Assembly (NCBI RefSeq): GCF_013340205.1 | Contig: NZ_BJTG01000002.1 | Span: 186,001 to 250,000, forward strand | Source of the DNA: Anaeromyxobacter diazotrophicus | GTDB taxonomy: Bacteria > Myxococcota > Myxococcia > Myxococcales > Anaeromyxobacteraceae | Direction: 5' to 3' | DNA: 64,000 bases | Shown: positions 1 through 8,395 of the stretch, piece after piece | How positions within the stretch are numbered: position 1 is the stretch's first letter | How the letters are laid out: each line of letters starts with the position of its first letter | Translations under genes and position numbers: made by a program | Notes under the pieces: generated by a model | Database searches by the model: none | Told to the model about the DNA's origin: nothing | The model's input: only the letters and a program-made list of their open reading frames with translations

Positions 1-37
1 GTCGGGCCGGATCGGGCGCGGCCCCGGCGCCCGCGCT

Positions 38-1069
38 ATGGCCCGGCGGATGGCCGCCGCCCGCAAGCGCGAGGTGCTCGAGCTCGAGGGGCGCGAGGTC
101 GCCATCTCCAACCCGGACAAGCTGTACTTCCCGGCCGCCGGGATCACCAAGCTCGAGCTCGTCCGCTACTACCTCGCGGTGAAGGAGGGGGCGCTGCGCG
201 GCGTGCGCGATCGGCCGATGGCGCTCAAGCGGTACGTGGACGGCGCGGAGGGCGAGGCCTTCTTCCAGAAGCGCGCCCCCGCGTCGCGCCCGCCTTGGGT
301 GGACGTCGTCGAGCTGCGCTTCCCCTCGGGCCGCAGCGCCCAGGAGATCGTCGTGCGCGACGCCGCCCAGCTCGCGTGGGTGGTCAACCTCGGCTGCATC
401 GACCTGCACCCGCACCCCGTCCGCGCCGGCGACCTCGACCACCCCGACGAGCTGCGCGTCGACCTCGACCCGGTGCCGGGCGTGCCGTGGAGCCAGGTGC
501 GGGAGGTGGCCCTCCTCGCGCGCGAGGTGCTGGCCGAGCACGGCCTCACCGGCTGGCCCAAGACGAGCGGCTCGCGCGGCATGCACGTCTACGCCCGGCT
601 CCTGCCGCGCTGGACCTACCAGGAGGTCCGGGCGGCGGCGCTCGCCCTGGCGCGCGAGGTGGAGCGGCGCGCGCCGGCGCTCGCCACCAGCAAGTGGTGG
701 AAGGAGGAGCGGCACGGCGTCTTCCTCGACTACAACCAGAACGCGAAGGACCGGACCGTCGCCTCCGCGTACGCGGTGCGGCCAACCCCCGACGCGCGCG
801 TCTCGACCCCGCTCTCCTGGGACGAGGTGCCGGGTTGCGACCCGGCGGCGTTCACCTTGCGCACGGTGCCGGCTCGGCTGGCGGAGCGCGGCGACCCCGG
901 CGCGGGCATCGACGCGGCGCCGGGCTCGCTCGAGCCGCTCCTGGCGCTCGCGGCGCGGCAGCGCGCGGACGGGCAGGGCGACGCCCCGTGGCCGCCGCAC
1001 TACGCCAAGGGGGAGGGGGAGCCGCCGCGCGCGCCGCCCTCGCGGCGGAAGATCCGCGACAGCTCGTAG
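38..1069 (+). CDS. LigD-type DNA polymerase/primase (stand-alone Pol domain)
   Basis: Encodes a 343-residue stand-alone archaeo-eukaryotic primase-type polymerase of the LigD family, which fills gaps during bacterial non-homologous end joining. The N-terminus carries the family's NPDKLYFP segment near residue 25. The catalytic acidic motif DLDP lies near residue 141 and is followed by the SGSRGMHVY nucleotide-binding segment near residue 178. In classical LigD this domain is fused to the ligase; here the ligase is a separate convergent gene whose 3' end overlaps this one by 70 bp. No Ku gene is visible nearby. The proline/arginine-rich C-terminal tail lies inside the overlap. The ATG at 38 is near the window edge; a second ATG at 50 is possible. 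Family assignment is firm, the start less so. Confidence 0.9.
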   Translation: MARRMAAARKREVLELEGREVAISNPDKLYFPAAGITKLELVRYYLAVKEGALRGVRDRPMALKRYVDGAEGEAFFQKRAPASRPPWVDVVELRFPSGRSAQEIVVRDAAQLAWVVNLGCIDLHPHPVRAGDLDHPDELRVDLDPVPGVPWSQVREVALLAREVLAEHGLTGWPKTSGSRGMHVYARLLPRWTYQEVRAAALALAREVERRAPALATSKWWKEERHGVFLDYNQNAKDRTVASAYAVRPTPDARVSTPLSWDEVPGCDPAAFTLRTVPARLAERGDPGAGIDAAPGSLEPLLALAARQRADGQGDAPWPPHYAKGEGEPPRAPPSRRKIRDSS

Positions 1070-2118
1070 GGGGGCGTCACCTCGAGCTGGTCGTAGCGGC
1101 AGCTCGCGGGCGCGCGGTCGGGCCGCCAACGCACGAACCGCGTGGCGTGCCGGAAGCGGTCGCCCTGCAGGTGGTCGTAGGCCACCTCGCAGGCGCGCTC
1201 GACGCGCAGCGGCTCCCACGACAGGTCCTTCCCGCGGTTCCAGCGGCTCGACGCGCCCGGCATGCGCGGCGCGCCGGCGTCCCCCGCCTCCGCCTCCGCC
1301 CAGTCGCGCCACGGGTGGCCCTGGAGCGCGCCCTCGCGCAGGGGCGCGAGCTCGGCGGCGAGCTCCCGGCGGCGCGCGGCGGTGAAGCTGCTGCAGATCC
1401 CGGCGTGGTGGAGCCGGCCCGCGTCGTCGTAGAGCCCGAGCAGGAGCGAGCCCACCTCCGTGCCCCGCCCGCCCTTGTGCCAGCGGAAGCCGCCCACCGC
1501 GCAGTCGGCGGTGCGGGCGTGCTTCACCTTCACCATGGTGCGCTGGCCCGAGCGGTAGGGCGAGGCGAGCTCCTTCGCGACCACCCCGTCGAGCCCGGCC
1601 CCCTCGAACCGCGCGAACCAGTCCTCGGCCGCCGCGCGATCCCGCGTGGCCGGGGTCAGGTGGACCGGAGGCGCCGCCGCCGCCAGCGCCCGCTCGAGCA
1701 GCGCGCGGCGGTCGGCGAGCGGGGCGCCGCGCAGGTCGCGGTCGCCCAGCGCGAGCAGGTCGAAGGCGACGAAGCTGGCCGGGCGCTCCGCGGCGAGGAG
1801 CTGCACGCGCGAGGCAGCCGGATGGATGCGGAGGAGCAGCGCCTCGAAGTCGAGCCCGGCCGCGCCCGCGACGACGATCTCGCCGTCGACGACGCACCGC
1901 TCCGGCAGGTGCGCGCGGAGCGGCGCCTCCAGCTCCGGGAAGTACCGGCCGAGCGGCTTCAGCTCGCGCGACTGGACGAGGAGCTCCCCGCCGGCGCGGA
2001 ACACGAGCGCCCGGAAGCCGTCCCACTTCGGCTCGTAGAGCCAGCCGTCGCCCTCCGGCAGCGCCTGCGACGGCTTGGCCAGCATCGGCTCGACGGGCGG
2101 CGGGATGGGGAAAGGCAT
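1000..2118 (-). CDS. ATP-dependent DNA ligase (LigD ligase domain type)
   Basis: Encodes a 372-residue ATP-dependent DNA ligase, the partner of the adjacent polymerase in end joining. The adenylation motif is EPKWDGFRA near residue 29, with Lys30 as the AMP-accepting lysine. Further nucleotidyltransferase motifs follow: DGEIV near residue 98, FVAFDLL near 136 and DGVVAKE near 178. The C-terminal third is an OB-fold domain, containing VKVKHARTADCAVGG near residue 196. The length fits a catalytic core plus OB fold with no nuclease or polymerase domain. It converges on the polymerase gene with a 70-bp coding overlap, so the two mRNAs would be antisense to each other at their 3' ends. Confidence 0.92.
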   Translation of the reverse strand: MPFPIPPPVEPMLAKPSQALPEGDGWLYEPKWDGFRALVFRAGGELLVQSRELKPLGRYFPELEAPLRAHLPERCVVDGEIVVAGAAGLDFEALLLRIHPAASRVQLLAAERPASFVAFDLLALGDRDLRGAPLADRRALLERALAAAAPPVHLTPATRDRAAAEDWFARFEGAGLDGVVAKELASPYRSGQRTMVKVKHARTADCAVGGFRWHKGGRGTEVGSLLLGLYDDAGRLHHAGICSSFTAARRRELAAELAPLREGALQGHPWRDWAEAEAGDAGAPRMPGASSRWNRGKDLSWEPLRVERACEVAYDHLQGDRFRHATRFVRWRPDRAPASCRYDQLEVTPPYELSRIFRREGGARGGSPSPLA

Positions 2119-2231
2119 GCCAGGGACCTAGCCGGCCTGCGGCGCGGCATCACGCCCCGGCCGGAACGGCGGCGCGGCGCCGGCGCTCCATCCCACCCGG
2201 GCCCGCGACGCGGCGCGCGCAGCGGGAGAAC

Positions 2232-3662
2232 ATGGCGGCGAGGTGCCGCATGCGCGAGCCGCTCGGTCCCGTCGACGCCGCTTGGTTCCACCTCGATCGG
2301 CCGGAGAACACCGCGGACGTGGTGGCGCTCCTCGCCTTCCGCCGCCTCCCGCGCTTCGATCGGCTGCGCGCGCTCGTCGAGGAGCGGCTGGTGACGTGCC
2401 CGCGCTTCCGCCAGCGCGTCGCCGCCGGGCGCGGGCTCGGCGCGAGCGCCTGGGAGGAGGACCCGGACTTCGATCTCGATCGGCACCTGGTGCGGCTGCA
2501 CGTCGCGGGGCCTGGCGCCCTGGCGGCGCGTCTCTCCGCCCTCGCCAGCGCCCGGCTCGACCCCGCGCACCCCCTCTGGCGCGTGGAGGCGGTGGAGGCG
2601 CCGGGGGAGGCCGCCCTCCTCGTGAAGCTCCACCACTGCATCGGCGACGGCTTCGCGCTGGTGAGCCTGCTCCTGTCCCTGGCCGACGAGCCGCCCGCGG
2701 CGCACGGAGCGGCTCACGCCGCCCCCGGCTGGCTCCGGCTCGCGCCGTGGCTCGACCCGGCGCACGCGCTCGGACCGGCGCTGCGCCGGCCGGGCGGCGC
2801 GGTGGCGCTCGCGGCCCAGGCGGCGGGCCTCGCGGCCGCGCTCCTGCGCATGGCGGCGCTCCGGCGCCCCCGGGCCGCCTGGCAGCGGCCGCTCACCGGC
2901 GTGCGCCGCGTCGCGTGGTCGGCGGGCGCTCCGCTGCGGGAGGTGCGGCGGGCGGCGCGCGCGCAGGGCGCCACCGTGAACGACCTCCTCGTGGCGGCGC
3001 TCTCGGGCGCGGTGCGCCGCGAGATGGCGCGCGCGGGCGAGCTCGGCCGGGACCCGGTGCGCGCGCTCGTGCCGGTGAACCTGAGGCCCGGGCCACCCGA
3101 CGCGCGCGGCGGCGAGCTCGGGAACCGCTTCGGGCTCGTCTACCTGGACCTGCCGGTCGCGGAGCCGCGCCGCGCCGGGCGGCTCGCCGCCGTCCGGGCG
3201 CGGATGGCCGAGCTGAAGGGCCGCCCGGACGCGCTGGCCACGCTCGGCGCGCTCGCGCTCATGGGGATGGCGCGCTCGCTCGGACGCCCCGCCACCGCGT
3301 TCTTCTCGCGCAAGGCGTCGCTGGTCGTGACGAACGTACCCGGGCCGCGGACGCGCCTGCACCTGGCCGGCCGCGCCCTCGAGCACGCGATGTTCTGGGT
3401 GCCGCACCCGGCGACGCTGGGGGTGGGGGTGAGCATCCTCACCTACGCCGGCGAGGTGCGCATCGGGGTTCGAGCCGACCAGGCGGTGCTGCCGCGGCCC
3501 GAGCGGCTCGTCGCGGCGTTCGAGCGCGAGCTGGCGGCGCTCGTCGCCGCCGCGCGTCCGCGCCGGGCGGGGGTCTCGCGGCGCGGCGGGACCGGGAGGA
3601 CGGCGGCCGGATTCGGCCCCGGGCCGCTCGCGCCTCGACCGGCTCCGGCCAGCGCGCCGTGA
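2232..3662 (+). CDS. WS/DGAT-type acyltransferase
   Basis: Encodes a 476-residue wax ester synthase/acyl-CoA:diacylglycerol acyltransferase family protein, expected to esterify long-chain alcohols or diacylglycerol with acyl-CoA at the membrane. The catalytic HHxxxDG motif is present as HHCIGDG near residue 137, and the C-terminal half has the family's NVPGPRTRLHLAG segment near residue 372. The N-terminus has the typical LGPVDAAWFHLD start of this family, which would place the initiator at the ATG at 2250 as plausibly as at 2232. The last 35 residues are a low-complexity Arg/Gly/Pro tail. It is transcribed away from the ligase gene and has no obvious operon partner. Storage lipid or wax synthesis is inferred from family membership. 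Confidence 0.85.
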   Translation: MAARCRMREPLGPVDAAWFHLDRPENTADVVALLAFRRLPRFDRLRALVEERLVTCPRFRQRVAAGRGLGASAWEEDPDFDLDRHLVRLHVAGPGALAARLSALASARLDPAHPLWRVEAVEAPGEAALLVKLHHCIGDGFALVSLLLSLADEPPAAHGAAHAAPGWLRLAPWLDPAHALGPALRRPGGAVALAAQAAGLAAALLRMAALRRPRAAWQRPLTGVRRVAWSAGAPLREVRRAARAQGATVNDLLVAALSGAVRREMARAGELGRDPVRALVPVNLRPGPPDARGGELGNRFGLVYLDLPVAEPRRAGRLAAVRARMAELKGRPDALATLGALALMGMARSLGRPATAFFSRKASLVVTNVPGPRTRLHLAGRALEHAMFWVPHPATLGVGVSILTYAGEVRIGVRADQAVLPRPERLVAAFERELAALVAAARPRRAGVSRRGGTGRTAAGFGPGPLAPRPAPASAP

Positions 3663-3686
3663 CCGCGCTGGCCGCCGGGGATCCGG

Positions 3687-4115
3687 CTACGGCTGGCGCT
3701 TGCGCGCCTGCTCGATGTCCTTCTCCAGCGCGTCGAGCTTCGCGTCGGGCGGCGGGGCGGCGGGCGGGGCGGCCTCGCCGGCGTTCGGCTTGCCGGTCAG
3801 GTGCGCCTCGCCGGGCCGGAGCTCCGGGGAGAGCGTGGCCGCCACCTCCCGCGCGCCGGCGCCGAGCACCAGCGCCACCTTCCGGGCGATCGCGTAGGCC
3901 GCGAGGCCCAGGGTGATCGCCGGCAGCGTGAGCACGAACAGGCTGCCGAGGGCCGGCGCGGCCGCGACGACCGCGATCACCGGGAGGTGGATCCAGTGCC
4001 GGTCCGGGCCACCGGGGAGCGCCTCACCGTCGCGCTCCACGGTGGCGAATTCGAACTGGCGGCCGTCGATGTAGTACCCGCGCTTGACCGCGGTTCCGCC
4101 GGGGAAGCTGGCCAT
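3687..4115 (-). CDS. Small membrane protein of unknown function, 142 aa
   Basis: I do not recognise the family. The protein has a short soluble N-terminus (RGYYIDGRQFEFATVERDG), a hydrophobic region from about residue 44 to 85 that can form two transmembrane helices, and a Pro/Ala-rich C-terminal tail ending in a charged helix (DALEKDIEQARKR). The open frame extends upstream to 4844, but that extension has no coding character and crosses the porin regulatory region, so I place the start at the ATG at 4115, with an AGAGGT ribosome-binding sequence about 10 nt upstream. It lies 14 bp behind the stop of the 23-codon gene, so the two probably form one transcript. Confidence 0.6.
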   Translation of the reverse strand: MASFPGGTAVKRGYYIDGRQFEFATVERDGEALPGGPDRHWIHLPVIAVVAAAPALGSLFVLTLPAITLGLAAYAIARKVALVLGAGAREVAATLSPELRPGEAHLTGKPNAGEAAPPAAPPPDAKLDALEKDIEQARKRQP

Positions 4116-4129
4116 GGTGGCGACGACCT

Positions 4130-4201
4130 CTACCGGGTGGCGAGACGGACGTAGGACAGGAACGCGGCGCCGAGGATTGCGAGCGGGAGGGCGAGGATCA
4201 T
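4130..4201 (-). CDS. Putative 23-residue single-span membrane peptide
   Basis: A 23-codon frame starts at ATG 4201 behind a good ribosome-binding site (AGGAG, 6 nt spacing). Its product, MILALPLAILGAAFLSYVRL plus ATR, is one hydrophobic helix with a positively charged C-terminus, as in small accessory subunits of membrane complexes (KdpF and CydX are examples of that general type; no homology is claimed). It precedes the 142-residue membrane protein by 14 bp, which suggests a joint transcript and perhaps a joint complex. The evidence is the ribosome-binding site, the hydrophobicity and the position only. Confidence 0.45.
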   Translation of the reverse strand: MILALPLAILGAAFLSYVRLATR

Positions 4202-4587
4202 GACGTTCTCCTGTGGATGGCCACCCTGCGTGGCCGGACGCCTCTTCTCCATTCCAAGGACCGGGCCAGGTTCGAGCGCTCGTGCCGCCTCCGCGCGCCG
4301 GCGAGAAGGCCCCGCCGCCACTGATGTTTTGGGGATGTCGAGAAACGCCGCGCTGCCGCGTGCGGCGCGGCACCGTCGAGAACTTCTCCGCCCTCATCGG
4401 GTGGAAGAGGCGCTCCGGACGCTCAACAGCCTGTCCTGATGGCCGGATCCGCGGAGGCGCCCAGGGCGCCGCATTTCTCGACGGAGCGCTGAGCTCCTCG
4501 ACGGCGGGCGGCCCGGCTCGCACCGGAGCTCGCGGCCCGGGGAACTCCGGCTCGGACCGGAGCCCGTGGCGCGATGGAAACAACTCG

Positions 4588-4644
4588 GCAACGTCGCGTC
4601 TCCGAGTGAAACATCGCGTTTCTAGCGCTGAGACGAGACGTCGC
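4588..4644. promoter_or_regulatory. Triple operator array (GMRAC-N5-GTYKC) upstream of porin
   Basis: Three 15-bp inverted repeats lie in series: GCAACGTCGCGTCTC (4588-4602), GAAACATCGCGTTTC (4608-4622) and GAGACGAGACGTCGC (4630-4644). Their centres are 20 and 22 bp apart, about two helical turns. The last centre is 62 bp from the -24 GG of the sigma-54 promoter at 4698. The layout is that of enhancer sites for an NtrC-family activator. The rest of the 660-bp gap between 4202 and 4865 shows no convincing gene. Confidence 0.75.
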
Positions 4645-4697
4645 GACGGCGGCGCCCGCGATCGGTGCAACTCCTCAGGATTGCAGGTGATCGCTGT

Positions 4698-4712
4698 GGG
4701 CACGACGCCTGC
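4698..4712 (+). promoter_or_regulatory. Sigma-54 promoter of porin gene
   Basis: GGGCAC-GACGC-CTGC matches the -24/-12 consensus TGGCAC-N5-TTGC, with GG and GC exactly 10 bp apart. It would give a leader of about 140 nt before the ATG at 4866. The operator array lies 62 bp upstream. Confidence 0.7.
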
Positions 4713-4865
4713 AAACCCGTGTGTGACGGGATCCGCGAGAGGCGTCCAAGGGGCGCTCCGAGCGGATCGAAGAGTCAGCGAAGGACAACCGGGTGCGGGC
4801 ACCAGCCGCTTCACGGTGCGCGTCGTCGCATCACCACCCGTCACACGCCGATGAAGGGGTCACGT

Positions 4866-6368
4866 ATGCGTAGACTTGTCGCAGCACTCACGACGTGCCT
4901 GGCGGTGGTGAGCCTGGCGCTCCCCGCGTTCGCCCGCGCCGAAACGCAGGACCAGAAGGAGCAGCAGGAGAAGATCGACAAGCTGGCGAAGGAGCTCGAG
5001 GCGCTGAAGAAGGAGGTCAAGCGGACCGAGGACAAGTCCCTCGGCCGCTGGCTCACCATCGGCGGCGACTACCGGTTCCGGATCGACTCGCTGCACGGCG
5101 AGGTGCCGAACTACTTCCAGTACCTCGGTCCCACGGCGATGCCGGCGGCCGTGCCCGGCTACAAGCCGACGAACGACACGCTCATGACCAACCGCTTCGG
5201 CCTCAACATGAAGGCCAAGGCGACCCAGGACGTGACCATCTCGTCGCGCCTGCTCATGTACAAGACGTTCGGCATGCAGACGGCGCAGGCCACGAACGCC
5301 GGCTTCTTCGCCGACCGCTCCTCGGTCCTGGACGGCACCGTCGGCCACATCCCGCTCGACAACACCCTGCGGGTGGATCAGGTCTACGCCACCTGGAACA
5401 ACATCGCCGGCCAGCCGATCTGGTTCTCGGTCGGGCGCCGCCCGTCCACCGGCGGGTCGCCCACCCACCTCCGGCAGGACAACGACCGCCCCGGCAGCGC
5501 GGGCGTCCCCGGGCTCCTCGTCGACTACGCCTTCGACGGCGCCACCCTCGGGTTCGCGCCCGAGATCGACGCGCTCCCCGGCGCGTTCGGGAAGCTCTGC
5601 GCCGGCCGCGGCTTCGAGGCCGGGTACGACGTCTCGCCCCAGACCGGGGGCACCAAGAGCCTCCTCAAGGACACCGACATGCTCGGCGTCTCGCTCGTCC
5701 CGGTCGACATCGATCCGATCCGCGTCGACCTTCAGTGGAACCGCGGGTTCAACATCTTCGACAACCCGAACAACGTCGGGGCCCAGCTCGGCGACATCGA
5801 CTGGTTCGGCGCCGGCGTGCTCAGCACGCTCAAGGAGGTGGGCCCGGGCAACCTGACGATGTTCGCCAGCGGCGGCCTGAGCATCACGCACCCGAACGGC
5901 AACCACGCGCTGCTCGCCGGCCTCAACTCTCCGGACTCCGGCGCCGGCCTGCTCGTGAACGGCCCCGACAAGAGCTCGAACACCGGCTACTCGGTCTACG
6001 CCGGCCTCCGCTACGACCTACCGTCCGGCACCAAGATCGGCGGCGAGTACAACCACGGCTCGGAGTTCTGGATCCCGTTCGTCCCGGCCGCCGACGACAT
6101 GTGGACGAGCAAGCTCGGCACCCGCGGCAACGTCTACGAGGTCTACCTGATCCAGGAGCTGCCGCTGGCCGCGATCGCGTCCTTCACGAGCAAGACCTTC
6201 TTCCGGCTGGGCTACCAGTACTACGACTTCACCTACACCGGCAGCAACAACTGGGTCGGCGCTCCGGTGAAGATCTCCGACCTGTCGGCCAGCCCGATGA
6301 ACGCCCAGATGTTCGCGCCGCTCAAGTCCGCGCACGACATCTACGCGACGTTCGAGGTGAAGCTGTAG
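4866..6368 (+). CDS. Outer-membrane porin (DUF3373-like)
   Basis: Encodes a 500-residue outer-membrane beta-barrel, probably of the DUF3373 putative-porin type seen in metal-reducing deltaproteobacteria. A signal peptide ends near AFARA (residue 24). It is followed by a short coiled coil (QDQKEQQEKIDKLAKELEAL) and then a long run of alternating amphipathic strands ending in an aromatic/charged strand, YATFEVKL, typical of barrel C-termini. ATG 4866 has an AAGGGG ribosome-binding site 8 nt upstream; an in-frame ATG at 4851 is less well placed. A hairpin and the small-protein gene follow. The operator array and sigma-54 promoter upstream make it a member of the proposed respiratory regulon, presumably as the substrate entry channel. 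Confidence 0.75.
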   Translation: MRRLVAALTTCLAVVSLALPAFARAETQDQKEQQEKIDKLAKELEALKKEVKRTEDKSLGRWLTIGGDYRFRIDSLHGEVPNYFQYLGPTAMPAAVPGYKPTNDTLMTNRFGLNMKAKATQDVTISSRLLMYKTFGMQTAQATNAGFFADRSSVLDGTVGHIPLDNTLRVDQVYATWNNIAGQPIWFSVGRRPSTGGSPTHLRQDNDRPGSAGVPGLLVDYAFDGATLGFAPEIDALPGAFGKLCAGRGFEAGYDVSPQTGGTKSLLKDTDMLGVSLVPVDIDPIRVDLQWNRGFNIFDNPNNVGAQLGDIDWFGAGVLSTLKEVGPGNLTMFASGGLSITHPNGNHALLAGLNSPDSGAGLLVNGPDKSSNTGYSVYAGLRYDLPSGTKIGGEYNHGSEFWIPFVPAADDMWTSKLGTRGNVYEVYLIQELPLAAIASFTSKTFFRLGYQYYDFTYTGSNNWVGAPVKISDLSASPMNAQMFAPLKSAHDIYATFEVKL

Positions 6369-6369
6369 G

Positions 6370-6387
6370 CGGGCGACGGATCGCCCG
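6370..6387. terminator. Hairpin between porin and small-protein gene
   Basis: CGGGCGA-CGGA-TCGCCCG forms a perfect 7-bp stem with a 4-nt loop directly behind the porin stop. No T-run follows, so it is more likely a 3'-end stabiliser or attenuator that sets the ratio of porin to downstream mRNA than a full terminator. Confidence 0.4.
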
Positions 6388-6435
6388 GGGCGCAGCACAG
6401 GTGAACCAGCAGCACGCGGTCCCAAGGGGTTCCAC

Positions 6436-6762
6436 ATGAAGAGAGCAGCCGCAATCATGCTCGCCGTCGTAGGGTTGGCGACGAGCAGCCTGGCGCTCGG
6501 CGGCGTCGCCTACGCCGACGAGATCAAGATGGTCGGGGTCATCACCCACATCGAGATCTCGGGCAAGGACGCCAAGACCGCCACCGCCACGCTGAAGGAC
6601 AACAAGTCCGAGAAGCAGGTGGACATCACCGTCAACGACAGCCTCACCCTCGACAAGTTCAAGGATCACCGCATCGTCGAGGGCGACGAGATCAAGTGCC
6701 GGTACGAGGTCAAGGGCGGCAAGAACGTCAGCGCGTACTTCCGCAAGACCGCGGGCTGCTAG
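6436..6762 (+). CDS. Small secreted protein ending in Gly-Cys (paralog 1)
   Basis: Encodes a 108-residue exported protein. A signal peptide ends around YADE (residue 30). The mature part is about 78 residues, strand-rich and OB-like in pattern, with a conserved core LTLDKFKDHRIVEGDEIKCRYE, followed by KGGKNVSAYFRK and the terminus TAGC. It is clearly paralogous to the gene at 12519, which shares LTLDKF, the GDEIK-RYE segment, DGKN/GGKN and a C-terminal Gly-Cys. Both sit behind the same operator/sigma-54 arrangement. The function is unknown; the invariant last cysteine suggests a redox, heme- or metal-handling role or covalent attachment. ATG 6436 follows an AAGGGG site. Confidence 0.75.
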   Translation: MKRAAAIMLAVVGLATSSLALGGVAYADEIKMVGVITHIEISGKDAKTATATLKDNKSEKQVDITVNDSLTLDKFKDHRIVEGDEIKCRYEVKGGKNVSAYFRKTAGC

Positions 6763-6783
6763 CGCAGGAGCCCACCGCGTCGA

Positions 6784-6818
6784 CCCTGATCGCCCCCTCT
6801 CCGGGGTCGCGGTCAGGG
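6784..6818. terminator. Bidirectional stem-loop between convergent genes
   Basis: The arms CCCTGATCGC and CGCGGTCAGGG enclose a second small stem (CCCC/GGGG). It lies between the small-protein gene and the convergent deacetylase gene, with no long T-run on either strand. Confidence 0.5.
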
Positions 6819-6838
6819 CCGAACGCGTTTCGCGGGGG

Positions 6839-7825
6839 TCAGCGCGCGCCGCGCGAGCTGGGCGGCAGCCCGGCCAGCGCCCGCAGCGCCTCGACGAACC
6901 CGGCGCCGATCCGGTCGAGCGCGTAGCCGCCCTCGAGCACCGTGACGACGCGGCCGCGCGCCTGCGGCGGCAGCCGGTCGAGGAGGTCCGTGACGAGCCC
7001 GTGCAGGTCCCGGGGGACGAGCGCGAAGCCGCCCTCCGGGTCGCCGGCGAGCACGTCCAGCCCGAGCGACAGGATGACGAGCTCGGGCGAGAACTCGGCG
7101 AGGGCCTCGTCGAGCGCGGCCGCCCAGCGGGCGCGGTACGCCCCGCCGTCGGCCCCGCGCGGCAGCGGGATGTTGCGCGTCTTCCCGAGCCCCGCCCCCG
7201 CGCCCCGCTCGCCGGCGGCGCCGGTCCACGGGTAGTCGGGGCTGAGGTGGAGCGAGAGGAAGTAGACGCTCGGATCCTCGTAGAAGATGTCCTGCGTCCC
7301 GTTCCCGTGGTGCGCGTCGGCGTCGGCGACGAGCACGCGGCGCACCCGCCCCGAGGCGACCAGCCGCCGGGCGGCGACCGCGGCGTTGTCGAAGAGACAG
7401 AAGCCCATCGCGCGGTCGGCGCTGGCGTGGTGCCCGGGCGGCCGGGCCAGGGCGAAGGCGCGCCGCGGGCGCCCGTCGGCCACCCGCTCGGCGGCGGCGA
7501 TGGCGCAGCCGGCCGCCGCCAGCGCCGCCTCCCACGAGCCGGCCGAGACGGGCGTGTCCTCCTCGAGCCAGACCCGCCCGCCCGTCCGCGCCGCCTCCGC
7601 CGCCGCGCTCCGCACCCGCTCCACGTGCGCGGCCCCGTGGACGCGCAGCAGGTCCTGCTCGCTGGCGGGCGCGGCCCGCTCCTCGACCACCGTCCCGGAC
7701 AGCTCGCGATCCGCCGCCAGCGCCGCCTCGAGCGCCAGGAGCCGCGCCGCGCTCTCGGGGTGCTCGGGGCCGGTATCGTGCCGGATGCAGGCGGGATTCG
7801 AGGTGATCAGGACCGGCTCGGGCAC
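6839..7825 (-). CDS. Histone deacetylase-like amidohydrolase
   Basis: Encodes a 328-residue zinc-dependent deacetylase of the arginase/HDAC superfamily, expected to hydrolyse acetyl-lysine or acetylpolyamines. Signature elements are present in order: HPESAARL near the N-terminus, ARPPGHHA (catalytic His pair), DADAHHGNGTQDIFYEDP (zinc-binding Asp and His), and LGLDVLAGDP (second zinc Asp). The LGLDVLAGDP segment replaces the more common GFDAHxGDP. The frame is open further upstream, but coding character starts at the GTG at 7825 (VPEPVLITSNPACIRHD). It is convergent with the small-protein gene and divergent from the rhodanese gene. The natural substrate is not evident from context. Confidence 0.85.
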   Translation of the reverse strand: MPEPVLITSNPACIRHDTGPEHPESAARLLALEAALAADRELSGTVVEERAAPASEQDLLRVHGAAHVERVRSAAAEAARTGGRVWLEEDTPVSAGSWEAALAAAGCAIAAAERVADGRPRRAFALARPPGHHASADRAMGFCLFDNAAVAARRLVASGRVRRVLVADADAHHGNGTQDIFYEDPSVYFLSLHLSPDYPWTGAAGERGAGAGLGKTRNIPLPRGADGGAYRARWAAALDEALAEFSPELVILSLGLDVLAGDPEGGFALVPRDLHGLVTDLLDRLPPQARGRVVTVLEGGYALDRIGAGFVEALRALAGLPPSSRGAR

Positions 7826-7949
7826 GCGCGAGATAGGCCCCCAAAGGTGGCTCGGCGTCAAGGGCCCGCATGGCGGCCCGGCCTGGCGCACGCTATGGGC
7901 CCCGCGGGGCGCTCGAACCGATCCGGTCGCGGCGGGCTCTCCCATCATC

Positions 7950-8306
7950 GTGACCCTCGACCCCTGGATCATCGCCGCGGCGGCCGCGGCGCTCGCCCTC
8001 GTCCTCGGCCGCCGCGCGCTGGGAGGAAGACGCTTGTCACCCGACGACATTCGCCAGCGGATCGCCGCCGGCGCGGTGGTGGTGGACGTGCGCTCGCCGG
8101 ACGAGTTCCGGGGCGGCGCCTACCCCGGCGCGCTCAACATCCCGCTGCACGAGCTGAGCGGCCGGCTGGGCGAGATCCCGAGGCAGCGCCCGGTCGTCCT
8201 CTACTGCGCCTCGGGAGCGCGCAGCGGCGTGGCCGCCATGCTGCTCCGGCGGGCGGGCTATGCCGAGGTGGTGAACGCCGGCGGCCTCCACGACATGCCC
8301 AGGTAG
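7950..8306 (+). CDS. Membrane-anchored rhodanese domain protein
   Basis: Encodes a 118-residue single-domain sulfurtransferase with an N-terminal membrane anchor (WIIAAAAAALALVLG, residues 5-20). The rhodanese fold runs from LSPDDIRQRI to the C-terminus, with the active-site loop CASGARSG near residue 90 containing the persulfide-forming cysteine. The start is taken at GTG 7950; the open frame further upstream is antisense to the deacetylase gene. Location near sulfur/selenium-type respiratory genes is suggestive, but the gene lacks the operator motif and could serve general cyanide or sulfide detoxification. Confidence 0.75.
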   Translation: MTLDPWIIAAAAAALALVLGRRALGGRRLSPDDIRQRIAAGAVVVDVRSPDEFRGGAYPGALNIPLHELSGRLGEIPRQRPVVLYCASGARSGVAAMLLRRAGYAEVVNAGGLHDMPR

Positions 8307-8395
8307 CCGGCGTCGCGGACCCTGCCCGGCCGGACGGGCCGCGACCGTCCTCTCGGCGTGACGCGCGCGGGCGCCGGCGTGCGCATCCTTGCGCC

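Noticed and set aside
295-2394. Several very long open frames (for example 295-2394, 16567-21075, 16578-21479, 25482-28028) on both strands
   Set aside because: High GC makes long shadow frames. Their translations are Arg/Gly/Pro/Ala-rich low complexity and overlap genes with recognisable domains.
4116-4844. Upstream extension of the 142-residue membrane-protein frame to 385 residues
   Set aside because: The extension covers the porin regulatory region with its operators and sigma-54 promoter, has no domain-like sequence and no ribosome-binding site; the ATG at 4115 is a better start.
8307-8395. A riboswitch or terminator between the rhodanese and dehydrogenase genes
   Set aside because: Only imperfect GC-rich stems are visible, and none stands out from the background of a high-GC genome.
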